This document shows positions 41,866-50,077 of a stretch of 64,000 nt of DNA, in pieces (position 1 is the stretch's first letter; the number at the start of each line of letters is the position of its first letter). Made by a program: the position numbers and the translations under genes. Under the pieces are notes generated by a model. The model searched no databases, had not been told where the DNA came from, and worked only from the letters and a program-made list of their open reading frames with translations. This stretch comes from Oscillospiraceae bacterium (GTDB lineage: Bacteria; Bacillota; Clostridia; Oscillospirales; Oscillospiraceae): the NCBI GenBank assembly GCA_910575815.1, contig CAJTFN010000011.1, positions 83,540 to 147,539 on the forward strand, given 5' to 3'.

Positions 41866-41951
41866 TGCTCTCGCACCATGCGGCTGCCTCCTACTAGAAA
41901 AACATCTTTACCAGACTTGCCCTTTTGACCGTGCCTCTTTCGCAGTTTTGA

Positions 41952-43406
41952 TTAATCCTCCTCGTAGGCCAACTCGGTGGTCGGTTCCTTGGGAGGGAAG
42001 AGCTTGGAGAACACCAGGAAAAACACCAGCGCCACCAAAAGGCCAGGGACGATGGGCTGGCTGAGCTTCACGCCAAAGAGCACACCGCCGGAAATTTTCT
42101 CCAGATATACCACCACTACGGAGCCGGAGACCAGGGAAGCGATTGTACCCGCCAGAGACGCGCCCTTCCAATAGTGGCCCAGCACATAGGGGAAGAAGGA
42201 ACCGGCAGCCCGGAGGGTAAAACAGAACATCAGAATATCCACGATGCTGGAAGTATTGAACAGGGCGATAAACATAGCCGCCACACCCACCAAAGCCATG
42301 ACACCCTGTGTCACCCGCATAACCTCCTGGCTAGAGGCGTCCGGCTTCAGCACGGCGTGGTAGATGTCATTAGCAAAAATGGAACCGGCTCCCAGCAGAT
42401 CGGAGTCCGAGGAGGACATGGTAGCGGAAATGATGCCGGCGAAGAGGAGGCCGCAGATCAGGGCGGGCATAACCTCCATAGCCAGGACAGGCAGGGCGTA
42501 GCGGGCGCCGACGTCAGCGAAGTCCTCCGCGTTGAACTTGCCCATATTGAGGAGGGCCAGGGTGATGATGCCGAGGACAGCGGGGATGAACGCATAGACG
42601 AAGTTTACGATGGCGGCCAAAATGGAGCCCTGCTGAGCGGCCTTGCCATCCCGGGCGGCGTAATACCGGGAGACCGCCTCCTGGCCCACGGTGAAGGTGG
42701 CCACGTACATTACGGTGAGGGACAGCACCGCCATGGGCTGATAGCCCTTGAACATGTCAAAGGTCTCCGGGGGAACGTTGGCGATCACGTTGTCCCAGCC
42801 TCCGGCCATGTTCAGCGCGAAAGGTACGGCGATAATCATGCCGATGACAATCAGGAAAACCTGGATAAAGTCGGTGAGGGTGACGGACCACAGGCCGCCC
42901 ATGATGGAATAGACGGTAACCACCACCGCTACGATGATGACCGCCGTTTGATAGCGGATGCCCAGCATGGTGGAGAGGATGACGGAGGAAGCGATGAATT
43001 GCCCTGCCGTCAGGCCCACCAGAGGCAGCAGCATAATGATAGCGGTGATGATTCCCGCGCTCTTGCCATAGCGGCGGCGGAAATACTCGGGAACGGTTTT
43101 CACGGTGGCCGCGCGGAACTTTGGGGCCAGGAAGGTCAGAATCACAAAGGCGAAGCCCATGGTAATGATATACCAGGCGGAGGAGATCCCGTGACTCTGC
43201 ATGCCCTGCTGCACCACGCCCAGGGAACTGCCGCCGCCGATCTCCGTAGCGGCCAGGGTGCCGGCCATCAGGAAGGGGCCTAAACGCCGTCCGGCCACCA
43301 TAAAGTCCGTATTCGAGGTGATTTTCTTGGAGGAATACCAGCCAATAAACAGCATGATGAGTAGATAAATTGCTACAATGGCGGTGACAACGGGATTAAA
43401 TTTCAT
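41952..43406 (-). CDS. Sodium/solute symporter, SSS family
   Basis: 484 residues with about 13 membrane helices across its length. N-terminus VVTAIVAIYLLIMLFIGWYS. The Na2-site-type region GGSSLGVVQQGMQS and later ISATMSSSDSDLLGAGSIFAND are diagnostic of the SSS family (PutP/PanF/SglT type). Substrate cannot be assigned. First host-like gene after ICE-1. The C-terminus (TTELAYEED) appears complete, so ICE-1 is beside it rather than in it. Confidence 0.9.
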   Translation of the reverse strand: MKFNPVVTAIVAIYLLIMLFIGWYSSKKITSNTDFMVAGRRLGPFLMAGTLAATEIGGGSSLGVVQQGMQSHGISSAWYIITMGFAFVILTFLAPKFRAATVKTVPEYFRRRYGKSAGIITAIIMLLPLVGLTAGQFIASSVILSTMLGIRYQTAVIIVAVVVTVYSIMGGLWSVTLTDFIQVFLIVIGMIIAVPFALNMAGGWDNVIANVPPETFDMFKGYQPMAVLSLTVMYVATFTVGQEAVSRYYAARDGKAAQQGSILAAIVNFVYAFIPAVLGIITLALLNMGKFNAEDFADVGARYALPVLAMEVMPALICGLLFAGIISATMSSSDSDLLGAGSIFANDIYHAVLKPDASSQEVMRVTQGVMALVGVAAMFIALFNTSSIVDILMFCFTLRAAGSFFPYVLGHYWKGASLAGTIASLVSGSVVVVYLEKISGGVLFGVKLSQPIVPGLLVALVFFLVFSKLFPPKEPTTELAYEED

Positions 43407-43783
43407 ACGTTTCTCCTTTTCAACCGTGGACTCATAGTTTCTAGGCTGCGGGGAGCTGCGGACAACACCTCCTCTCTGTTTTCCTATATTTTACAAAATC
43501 TTTCTGAAAATGTAAAGCAGTTTGTTAAGAATACGCAAAAATTTATGACGAATAGTTTTGGGCTTCTTGGGTCATTCGGAGGAGGCCCGCGCATATGCTC
43601 TTTTGGAAATAAGGTGGCCGAAAGGGAAGCGCAGCACTTCTCTGCGAAAACACTTCCGCCCTGTTTCCAAATTTGAGGGCCAGGTTTGAGACAAACCGGA
43701 ACACTGCTTGATTTCGCTGAGACGTTCCAAAACCGCCGGGCCTTCCGGCGCCGATCAAACAAGGCCAAACGGGAGGGATACCC
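43407..43783. other. Intergenic region between symporter and recombinase
   Basis: About 380 bases between divergent genes. AT-rich around 43480-43550, suitable for the symporter promoter. No cotJC sequence, repeat or RNA structure recognised, so the missing part of cotJC is not here. Confidence 0.5.
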
Positions 43784-45304
43784 ATGCTTGAGGTGGCGGC
43801 CTATTGCCGCGTGTCCACGGACCGGGAGGACCAGGCCAGTTCCTTTGAAAACCAACGGAGATTCTTTCAGGAATACATCGAAAGCCATCCGGATTGGCGG
43901 CTCTTTTGCATTTATGCCGACGAGGGGGTCACCGGCACTTCTACCAAAAAACGGGAGGCCTTCAACCGCATGATCGGCGACGCCCGCCGAAGAGCCTTTC
44001 AACTCATTCTGACCAAGGAGGTAAGCCGCTTCTCCCGGAACATCCTGGACGCCATCGCCTACACACGGGAGCTGCGGGGACTGGGCATCGGAGTTCTGTT
44101 TCTGAACGACGGCATCAATACCCTGGACCCCGACGCAGAGCTTCGCCTGTCCATCATGGGCTCCCTGGCCCAGGAGGAGAGCCGGAGGACCTCCAGCCGG
44201 GTGAAATGGGGGCAGACCCGGCGGATGGAACAGGGGGTGGTCTTTGGAAGATCTTTGTTGGGCTACGATGTGCGGAACGGACAGATGACCATAAACCCGG
44301 AGGGCGCGGAGGTGGTGCGGCGGATCTTTCACATGTACGGCGTGGAAAAGAAGGGAACCACCGCCATTGCCCAAGCGCTGGAAGCAGAGGGCATCCGGAC
44401 CCGCAGCGGCGGCGTCAAGTGGTCCAACAGCCACATTGTCAAGCTGCTGAAAAACGAAAAGTACGCTGGGGATTTGGTGCAGAAGAAGACCATCACGCCG
44501 GACTATCTGAGTCACGCGAAAAAATACAATCACGGCGAGGAGCCCCTGGTCATTCTTCGAAACCATCATCCTCCCATTGTGGACCGGGCGCTATGGGACT
44601 TCGTACAGAAGGAGCTGCGCCGGCGGGCCCGGAAAAGGGGGGAGGGAAGGGGAAGCTCCAGTGATTATGCCCTCAGCGGGAAGCTGGTCTGCGGCCAATG
44701 CGGCGCAAGCCTCGTCGCCCGGAAGCGGCTGCGAAGCGACGGCAGCTGTTACAGGCGCTGGAGCTGCCGCACCGCCGTAACGAAGGGACGGGCGGGCTGC
44801 GCCCTGGGCTGGAGCTTGCGGGAGGAATCCGCTCTGATCCTTTTGCAGCAATCGCTGGACACCCTGGATCTGGACCACGAGGCTCTTCTTCAAAACGTAA
44901 CGGACTGCGCGGTTGCCGCTATCCAACAGAAAGGGGGAGAACGCGCCGGGGAACTGGAGCGCGCCTCAAAAAAACTGCGGCAAAAGAGGGCGGACGCCCT
45001 GGACGCGTTTTTCTCAAAGCGCATCACGGAGGAGGACTTGGCGCTGCTCAAACGCCGGTATGACCAGGAGCTGGATGCGCTGGAAAAGCGTCTGGAGGCG
45101 GCTGAACGGGCGAATGCAGCGGCGCCGGGAAACCTGCGATGGGATATCTACGATAAGCTTACCTCCATTTGGAACGATGGAGTGACCGGGGAAATTCTTT
45201 GCAGGAGCATCCTGGAAGAAATGACAATTTATCAGGATCGCAGGGTCGTTGTACGCCTGCGGCATTTGCCTGGCAGCTGGACTTATTTTTTGGGGTCATC
45301 TTGA
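43784..45304 (+). CDS. Large serine recombinase abutting a cotJC fragment
   Basis: 506 residues, starting at ATG 43784 after GGGAGGG. Catalytic Ser11 in YCRVSTDRED; TKEVSRFSRNILD; recombinase domain about 150-260 (FGRSLLGYDVRNGQMTI); zinc ribbon CGQCGASLV ... CRTAVTKGRAGC; coiled coil about 370-450. The stop codon is within a few bases of the point where cotJC homology begins on the other strand. That geometry is typical of elements integrated in a gene. No other mobility gene is adjacent. It resembles recombinases of sporulation intervening elements (SpoIVCA type) in layout. Confidence 0.88.
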   Translation: MLEVAAYCRVSTDREDQASSFENQRRFFQEYIESHPDWRLFCIYADEGVTGTSTKKREAFNRMIGDARRRAFQLILTKEVSRFSRNILDAIAYTRELRGLGIGVLFLNDGINTLDPDAELRLSIMGSLAQEESRRTSSRVKWGQTRRMEQGVVFGRSLLGYDVRNGQMTINPEGAEVVRRIFHMYGVEKKGTTAIAQALEAEGIRTRSGGVKWSNSHIVKLLKNEKYAGDLVQKKTITPDYLSHAKKYNHGEEPLVILRNHHPPIVDRALWDFVQKELRRRARKRGEGRGSSSDYALSGKLVCGQCGASLVARKRLRSDGSCYRRWSCRTAVTKGRAGCALGWSLREESALILLQQSLDTLDLDHEALLQNVTDCAVAAIQQKGGERAGELERASKKLRQKRADALDAFFSKRITEEDLALLKRRYDQELDALEKRLEAAERANAAAPGNLRWDIYDKLTSIWNDGVTGEILCRSILEEMTIYQDRRVVVRLRHLPGSWTYFLGSS

Positions 45305-45499
45305 CCCCACGGTACCAATATCGGTCAAAAGCCCTTTCAGTTCCGCGTAGGGCATGGAATAGCGCTGGCTCAGATAACGAAGGGACGCGCCCAGTTCGCC
45401 GTCAGGGCCACCGTACTGGGAGATGATGACCGCCGCCAGTTTGGGGTTTGGGGTCTTCACCTTGACAGGGTATTGCAGCTTCTTCTCATATACAAACAT
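45296..45499 (-). pseudogene. cotJC: cotJC 5' fragment (about residues 1-62), truncated at a recombinase junction
   Basis: The minus-strand frame reads FVYEKKLQYPVKVKTPNPKL and continues through AVIISQYGGPDGELGASLRYL to GLLTDIGT, the conserved N-terminus of the CotJC/manganese-catalase spore coat protein (about 190 residues). Homology stops after TDIGT, where EELAHLEM-like sequence should follow, and a short out-of-frame tail ends in TGA. The ATG overlaps the cotJA-JB stop. A 7-bp palindrome GGGGTCA/TGACCCC (45292-45308) straddles the junction. Confidence 0.85.
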
Positions 45500-45954
45500 C
45501 AGTCATTCCCTCCGATCTCCCAGGGCCAGGGATCCTTCAGCCAGGCATAGCCGTCCTCCGGAGTCAGGGCGGTGGACATCAGGGGCCCATACATGCTTTC
45601 ATACTTTTCCCGGCCCTCTTTGGCCAGCTTGAGGTAGGACCAATAGAGCTGAAGCACCTCCTGGTCGTTGGAGTGGGTATCCAGATAGAGGTTCAGTTCC
45701 CGAATGGCAAAGTCCAGGGCCATCAGCTCCACCATGGCGGTATTCGCCAGCTTGGTTTTTGCCTGAATGGCCGCTTTAAAGGGCAAATTCAGGCCGGGGA
45801 ACAGGGTGCCGGTCTGTAAAGCCTCCGCGCGGCTGAACCGGGGGGGATTTTGTTCCTGCATGGGAATATAGGGAAACGCCAGCGGCGCACACTTGGGCAG
45901 TGCGCCGGTTCCTGCCCCGCAGGATCCGCCGGCGGGTTGATTGGGTCGTTCCAT
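45499..45954 (-). CDS. CotJA-CotJB fusion spore coat protein
   Basis: 151 residues, starting at ATG 45954 after AAAGGAGG. Residues about 24-62 (PLAFPYIPMQ, then ALQTGTLFPGLNLPF) match CotJA. Residues about 70-147 (MALDFAIRELNLYLDTHSND, then YGPLMS and KDPWPWE) match CotJB. In most spore formers these are two adjacent genes; here they are one frame. The product goes to the inner coat in the mother cell. Coupled to cotJC (TGATG). Confidence 0.82.
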   Translation of the reverse strand: MERPNQPAGGSCGAGTGALPKCAPLAFPYIPMQEQNPPRFSRAEALQTGTLFPGLNLPFKAAIQAKTKLANTAMVELMALDFAIRELNLYLDTHSNDQEVLQLYWSYLKLAKEGREKYESMYGPLMSTALTPEDGYAWLKDPWPWEIGGND

Positions 45955-46261
45955 ATTGCTGCCTCCTTTGCGTTCGAATCCGTATTCGCAGAAAGCGGAT
46001 ACGGCAGCAGCGCGAAAGTGAACTCGCGCTCATTCCATGGTATGCTCCTGAGAGAAAAAGGGCGCTGAGACAAATGTTCGGATTGCCTTGCTTTTTCCGC
46101 CCCGCATTGCTATAATGGGGAACACAAGGGAAACGACCGCATATTGGATAAGCAGGCAGTCATATCCTCTAGGGACGGGACAATGGAAAACCCGGGAGCA
46201 CCGGCCGGTGCCCGGGGCATTTCCGCTGGTTCCGGCAGTTCTGCGTGAGGAGGCATTGCCT

Positions 46262-46972
46262 GTGGTCATCCTGTTGCGAAAACGCGATTTACTGCGCTTC
46301 GTTTTCTGCTGCTTTTTTCTGGGTCTGGCAACCGTGCTGTGGCAGGGAGGAGCTGTGCCGGTGTTTCAGCCCGGAGATTCCGATATCCCCGTCACGGTGG
46401 TAATCGACCCAGGACACGGCGGGGAGGACGGCGGCGCGGTGTCTCCCGGCGGTGTGGAGGAGAGCCATATCAATCTGGCGGTGTCCCTTCGGGTCAGCGA
46501 CCTCCTCCGCTTCACAGGTCAAAGGACCCGGCTGACCAGAAGCGAGGACGTGACCACCAGCGACGAAGGGCTGGATACCCTCCGCCAGCGGAAGAGCTCA
46601 GACCTGAAAAACCGGGTTCGTTTTGTGGAGGAGACAGAGAATGCGCTTCTTTTGAGTATCCACCAAAACAGCCTGCCCTCGTCCCCGGTGACCCATGGGG
46701 CCCAGGTGTTCTGGAACCGGCAGGAGGAGGCGGAGGGCCTGGCGGAGCAGGTCCAAGAGGCCTTGAACCAAAGTATCAACGCCGGAAACGAGAAACACCC
46801 CCGGCCGATACCGGACAGCATTTATCTGATGAAACATATCACCGCCCCTGGGATTCTGGTGGAGTGCGGCTTTCTCTCCAACGGCCCGGAAACAGAGCGC
46901 CTTCAAGACCCCTCGTATCAGCTGCGGCTGGCCACGGCCATTGTGGCGGGGTATTTGGAACACGCCAGATAG
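46262..46972 (+). CDS. cwlD: N-acetylmuramoyl-L-alanine amidase, CwlD type
   Basis: 236 residues. I start at GTG 46262, seven bases after TGAGGAGG; the frame extends upstream without a better site. N-terminal signal anchor about 9-28 (FVFCCFFLGLATVLW). Amidase_3 domain: zinc His in VVIDPGHGGEDGG, Glu in EESHINLAVS, His in LLSIHQNS, and ILVECGFLSN near the end. CwlD makes muramic-delta-lactam in spore cortex. Length matches the Bacillus protein. Next to the cotJ genes, which supports a sporulation role. Confidence 0.85.
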   Translation: MVILLRKRDLLRFVFCCFFLGLATVLWQGGAVPVFQPGDSDIPVTVVIDPGHGGEDGGAVSPGGVEESHINLAVSLRVSDLLRFTGQRTRLTRSEDVTTSDEGLDTLRQRKSSDLKNRVRFVEETENALLLSIHQNSLPSSPVTHGAQVFWNRQEEAEGLAEQVQEALNQSINAGNEKHPRPIPDSIYLMKHITAPGILVECGFLSNGPETERLQDPSYQLRLATAIVAGYLEHAR

Positions 46973-46996
46973 ATTTTCTGGAAAGGGAACATACCA

Positions 46997-48358
46997 ATGA
47001 AACAGCCAAAAACTCGTTTTTACTGCACGGAATGCGGCAATGAAACTCCGAAGTGGGCGGGGCGCTGCCCCGCCTGCGGCGCGTGGAACACCGTGGTGGA
47101 ATGTCCGGAAACCAGGGGGAAGGGGGGCGGCCGGACCTCCGTCCGGGTGACGGAACGGCCCAGGGCCTGTCCCATGACCGAGCTTCAAGACAGCGTGGAA
47201 ATCCGCTTTTCCACCGGCATGGGGGAGCTGGACCGGGTGCTGGGCGGCGGGGCTGTCAAGGGCTCCCTTGTGCTGGTGGGCGGGGCGCCGGGTATTGGAA
47301 AATCCACGCTCATGCTGCAAATCTGCGGCCGGCTCTGTGAGTTTGCCAAGGTATTATATGTATCCGGGGAGGAGTCCCAGCACCAGTTAAAGCTCCGGGC
47401 CCAGCGGCTGCGTGTAGAGCGGGAGAACCTTCTGGTATTGTCGGAAACCGGGCTGGAGGAGATGCTGGAGGCCGTAGGCCAGGAGCGGCCGGATGTGCTG
47501 ATCGTGGATTCCATCCAGACTCTGTACCACGACACGGTGGACTCTCCGGCGGGCAGTGTCAGCCAGGTGAAAGACTGCACAATGGCGCTGATGCGGCTGG
47601 CCAAGGAGAGCGGCATCACCGTTTTCGTCATTGGCCATGTGAACAAAGAGGGGTCCATCGCCGGGCCCAAGGTCCTGGAGCACATGGTGGACTGTGTGTT
47701 GTACTTTGAGGGAGACCGGCACACTTTTTTTCGAATTCTCCGGGCGGCAAAGAATCGCTTTGGCGCCACCAATGAGATCGGCGTATTCGAGATGGGGGAC
47801 GGCGGGTTGACCGAGGTAGAGAATCCCTCCCGGATGCTGTTGTCAGGCCGCCCGGAGGAGGCTCCGGGCACCTGTGTCGCCTGTGTGATGGAGGGGGCCC
47901 GGCCCGTGCTGGCAGAGGTTCAGGCCCTGGTGGTAACCTCCGCGGGAGGACAGCCCCGAAGAACCAGCAACGGTTTTGATTACAATCGGGCCGTTATGCT
48001 GCTGGCGGTGCTGGAAAAGCGGGGCGGGCTGAAGCTGTCCAGCTGCGACGCCTATCTGAACATCATCGGCGGTTTACAGCTGGACGAGCCCGCCGCGGAT
48101 CTGGCTGCCGTGGTGGCTCTGGCCTCCAGCTATCTGGATAAGCCCGTCCCCGGGGACTTGGCCGCCATCGGGGAGGTGGGCCTCACCGGAGAGCTGCGGA
48201 GCGTCAGCCAGTTGTCCCAGCGGATTTCCGAGGTTCGGCGGCTAGGCTTTAAGCGCTGTGTGGTTCCGGCCCATCGGGGGCTGGAGGGGGATTCGGAGCT
48301 GCGGCTTCTGCCCGTGCGGAATATCGGTGAGGCGATTCGAGCCGCTTTGCAGGGATAA
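46997..48358 (+). CDS. radA: DNA repair ATPase RadA
   Basis: 453 residues, starting at ATG 46997. N-terminal zinc finger CTECGNETPKWAGRCPAC, Walker A GGAPGIGKSTL, the RadA-specific AAKNRFGATNE motif and a C-terminal Lon-like domain (VGLTGELRSVSQLSQR). Full length. Helps process recombination intermediates. Host housekeeping gene. Confidence 0.97.
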   Translation: MKQPKTRFYCTECGNETPKWAGRCPACGAWNTVVECPETRGKGGGRTSVRVTERPRACPMTELQDSVEIRFSTGMGELDRVLGGGAVKGSLVLVGGAPGIGKSTLMLQICGRLCEFAKVLYVSGEESQHQLKLRAQRLRVERENLLVLSETGLEEMLEAVGQERPDVLIVDSIQTLYHDTVDSPAGSVSQVKDCTMALMRLAKESGITVFVIGHVNKEGSIAGPKVLEHMVDCVLYFEGDRHTFFRILRAAKNRFGATNEIGVFEMGDGGLTEVENPSRMLLSGRPEEAPGTCVACVMEGARPVLAEVQALVVTSAGGQPRRTSNGFDYNRAVMLLAVLEKRGGLKLSSCDAYLNIIGGLQLDEPAADLAAVVALASSYLDKPVPGDLAAIGEVGLTGELRSVSQLSQRISEVRRLGFKRCVVPAHRGLEGDSELRLLPVRNIGEAIRAALQG

Positions 48359-48464
48359 AGTGGACGCAGGCACCGCCTAAGGCGGGCAATCCAACGGCAG
48401 CGGCGCTGTCCAGTCCGCAGAGGCCGTCGGATTGATAGACACAGTCACTGGTACACGGAATCAA
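48249..48464 (-). CDS. Possible small Cys-rich protein antisense to the radA end
   Basis: About 71 residues from TTG 48464, six bases after GGAGG on the minus strand. IPCTSDCVYQSDGLCGLDSA then GGACVHFIP has the Cys spacing of small metal-binding DUF1540-like proteins seen near radA in Clostridia. The 3' half overlaps radA, which lowers confidence. Confidence 0.4.
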   Translation of the reverse strand: MIPCTSDCVYQSDGLCGLDSAAAVGLPALGGACVHFIPAKRLESPHRYSARAEAAAPNPPPAPDGPEPHSA

Positions 48465-48598
48465 AGCAATCCTCCGTTCGGTTGATGATAGGATAGTTTG
48501 ACCGGAGCGGCGGATTTTATGAAAAGAAACCTGGGCCGGCGTATCCAAGAACCGCTGGACGGCCTATCGTCAGGGAGGAGGAAATTGGGAAATAGGAT

Positions 48599-48732
48599 CG
48601 ATTGAACAAAATGTAATCAGGTTTTGTTGCGAAATGACCGCTGAAACAGGCCGGAAGCTGAACCACTGAAAGGAGTGGGAAAACAGCTTCCGGCCTGATA
48701 TTTTGCAACAATAACCGCTATTTTGTTCAGTC
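48599..48732 (+). repeat. attL and CTX-phage-like folded attP hairpin
   Basis: GATTGAACAAAAT (48600-48612) pairs with ATTTTGTTCAGTC (48720-48732), 12 of 13. TTGTTGC (48624-48630) pairs with GCAACAA (48705-48711). A 14-bp perfect stem joins 48647-48660 and 48684-48697. The whole is a roughly 130-nt hairpin with dif-like arms at its base, as in the single-stranded attP of CTX phage of Vibrio cholerae. Confidence 0.7.
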
Positions 48733-48958
48733 GCCCGGGGGCGGGGAAGAGAGTGTATTACAAGATAGATCGGCCGGCGTCCAGGCCTCCAGGAATTTTG
48801 TCATACAGCCGATGCTCTACCGTCTTCGTTCCCGCTGGCTTCGACCTGGGACCTGTGCGCGAGCGCGGGAAGGGCTTGACCTCTTAGAGCCCCTTGAAAA
48901 ATCTTTGTCCGCGAAAAATATTTCTAGGACCGCATTGTGTCAGAACCTCATCGACAAA

Positions 48959-49576
48959 ATGGCGGAAGTGGCAAGATTGGTAGGTATGGAGCTGAGGAAG
49001 TATGTGAAGGACGGGCAGGGGCGGCAGTATCGCGGCCTACACCTGGTGCATTTGGAGAACGAGGATGACGGAGAGCTGTTAGGTAGCAGGGTGCAGGAGC
49101 TGAGCTGTCCAATGAGCGATTCGGAAGAGGACGAGTCCGCCCCGGAGCCAGAGGCCCCGGAGGAAGGTCCTGCCGATCCGGAGCCGGAGACACCACCCGC
49201 TGAGGAAACCGAAGACGGCAGCGAATCCATGAAGGACCTGATCGACGCCATCGGCAATCTGAACGAGACGATTACCGGAGCCGTCACCCAGGAGCCGGAG
49301 GAGCTGCCGGCGGAAGGGGAGGAGGGCGGAGGCGGCTCAGGCGGGAACCTGGTTGTGGAGGAGTCCGCCGGTGTGGACTTGACGCCTGTTGTTCAGGTGC
49401 TGGCGCATACCAATGAACTGCTGGTGAAGCAGGAGGAAATCCTGGTTACGCAGCACAACGACCTTTTGCAGCTCCAGGCCAACGTAGACTTTGTGTTTCT
49501 GGCGGTGGCCACGCTGATTGGCGTGGTGCTGGGCGTGTCGGTGGGGAAGCTGTTCCACGATCTTTGGAGGGCGTAA
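48959..49576 (+). CDS. Inovirus protein with C-terminal membrane helix (start uncertain)
   Basis: About 205 residues from ATG 48959; the frame is open to 48812, but no Shine-Dalgarno decides the start. The first 50 residues (RLVGMELRKYVKDGQGRQYRG region) resemble a small ssDNA-binding-like fold. Then comes an acidic Pro/Glu stretch (residues about 52-130), a coiled segment, and a C-terminal helix VDFVFLAVATLIGVVLGVSV. Precise role unknown. It overlaps the next gene (TAATG). Confidence 0.6.
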   Translation: MAEVARLVGMELRKYVKDGQGRQYRGLHLVHLENEDDGELLGSRVQELSCPMSDSEEDESAPEPEAPEEGPADPEPETPPAEETEDGSESMKDLIDAIGNLNETITGAVTQEPEELPAEGEEGGGGSGGNLVVEESAGVDLTPVVQVLAHTNELLVKQEEILVTQHNDLLQLQANVDFVFLAVATLIGVVLGVSVGKLFHDLWRA

Positions 49577-49722
49577 TGGAAGGATTTCAGATCAGCCTGG
49601 AAGTCATGGAGGCTATGCCCGGAGTGGTGGCCGCAGGGTTTGCCGCCGGGGTGCTGGTTGTCTCAGCCGTGAGCGTGGTTGTGAGCGGCTTTAAGGCATT
49701 ACTACGGATAATAGGGAGGTGA
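49576..49722 (+). CDS. Minor coat protein-like, single membrane helix
   Basis: 48 residues, too short for a standard ORF cut-off. The ATG overlaps the previous stop (TAATG). The helix GVVAAGFAAGVLVVSAVSVV, about residues 15-37, is followed by a short basic tail. Size and position match inovirus pVII/pIX/pVI-class minor coat proteins. Confidence 0.6.
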   Translation: MEGFQISLEVMEAMPGVVAAGFAAGVLVVSAVSVVVSGFKALLRIIGR

Positions 49723-49727
49723 AAGGT

Positions 49728-50012
49728 ATGAAGAAGCTGGGTAGAGAGTTTTTGCAGAGCCGGGCCTTCAAGATTGGCGTGCTGGGCTGCCTTATTGGTT
49801 CCATGATGGTCTGCACGGTGTTTGCCGAGGAAGTGACTTCGCCGTCCATTGACACGGCGGGTATCACGGCAGCATTTACGAACGGATTCAATAGCATGGT
49901 GACCAACAGTATCAGCATGATCTCCGCGATGGTTCCTATCGCCCTGACGCTGGCGGGCACGATCTTCTTGGTCAAGAAGGCCATGAGCTGGTTCAAGGGC
50001 ATGGCAAAGTAA
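49728..50012 (+). CDS. Major coat protein (pVIII-like)
   Basis: 94 residues, starting at ATG 49728 after GGGAGG. Signal peptide about 1-33, ending VCTVFA with cleavage before EEVTSPSID. The mature 60-residue protein has an acidic N-terminal part, a membrane helix (SMISAMVPIALTLAGTIFLV) and a basic C-terminus (KKAMSWFKGMAK) for DNA contact. This is the classic pVIII plan. A strong hairpin follows, which in filamentous phages sets high coat expression. Confidence 0.85.
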   Translation: MKKLGREFLQSRAFKIGVLGCLIGSMMVCTVFAEEVTSPSIDTAGITAAFTNGFNSMVTNSISMISAMVPIALTLAGTIFLVKKAMSWFKGMAK

Positions 50013-50023
50013 CGCTGCATTAC

Positions 50024-50055
50024 AAAGAGGCCCCGGAGGATTCCGGGGCTTCTTT
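50024..50055 (+). terminator. Terminator-like hairpin after the major coat gene
   Basis: CCCCGGA (50031-50037) pairs with TCCGGGG (50042-50048), extended by AAAGAGG with CTTCTTT. T-rich closing arm. Confidence 0.7.
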
Positions 50056-50077
50056 GGGAAGGGGAGTGTAATACAAA

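Larger units (their letters stand above)
1..41945 (+). mobile_element. ICE-1, large integrative conjugative element (left end outside window)
   Basis: Nearly every gene from the left edge to the serine recombinase at 40.2-41.9 kb is a mobility, conjugation, antirestriction or cargo gene on the plus strand. A complete type IV secretion set is present (VirD4, VirB2-like, VirB6-like, PrgI, VirB4, NlpC hydrolase), with MobC, a relaxase and a PcfB-like protein. TnpW plus a large serine recombinase lie at the right end, as in Tn4451/Tn5397-like elements. A 17-copy palindromic repeat is confined to this interval. The right junction is placed only approximately, between the recombinase stop (41865) and the symporter gene (41952). 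No left end or attachment repeat could be identified. Confidence 0.85.

Noticed and set aside
42174..43283. 369-residue plus-strand ORF opposite the symporter
   Set aside because: Antisense shadow of a membrane protein gene. The product is Gly/His/Asp-rich with no family features.
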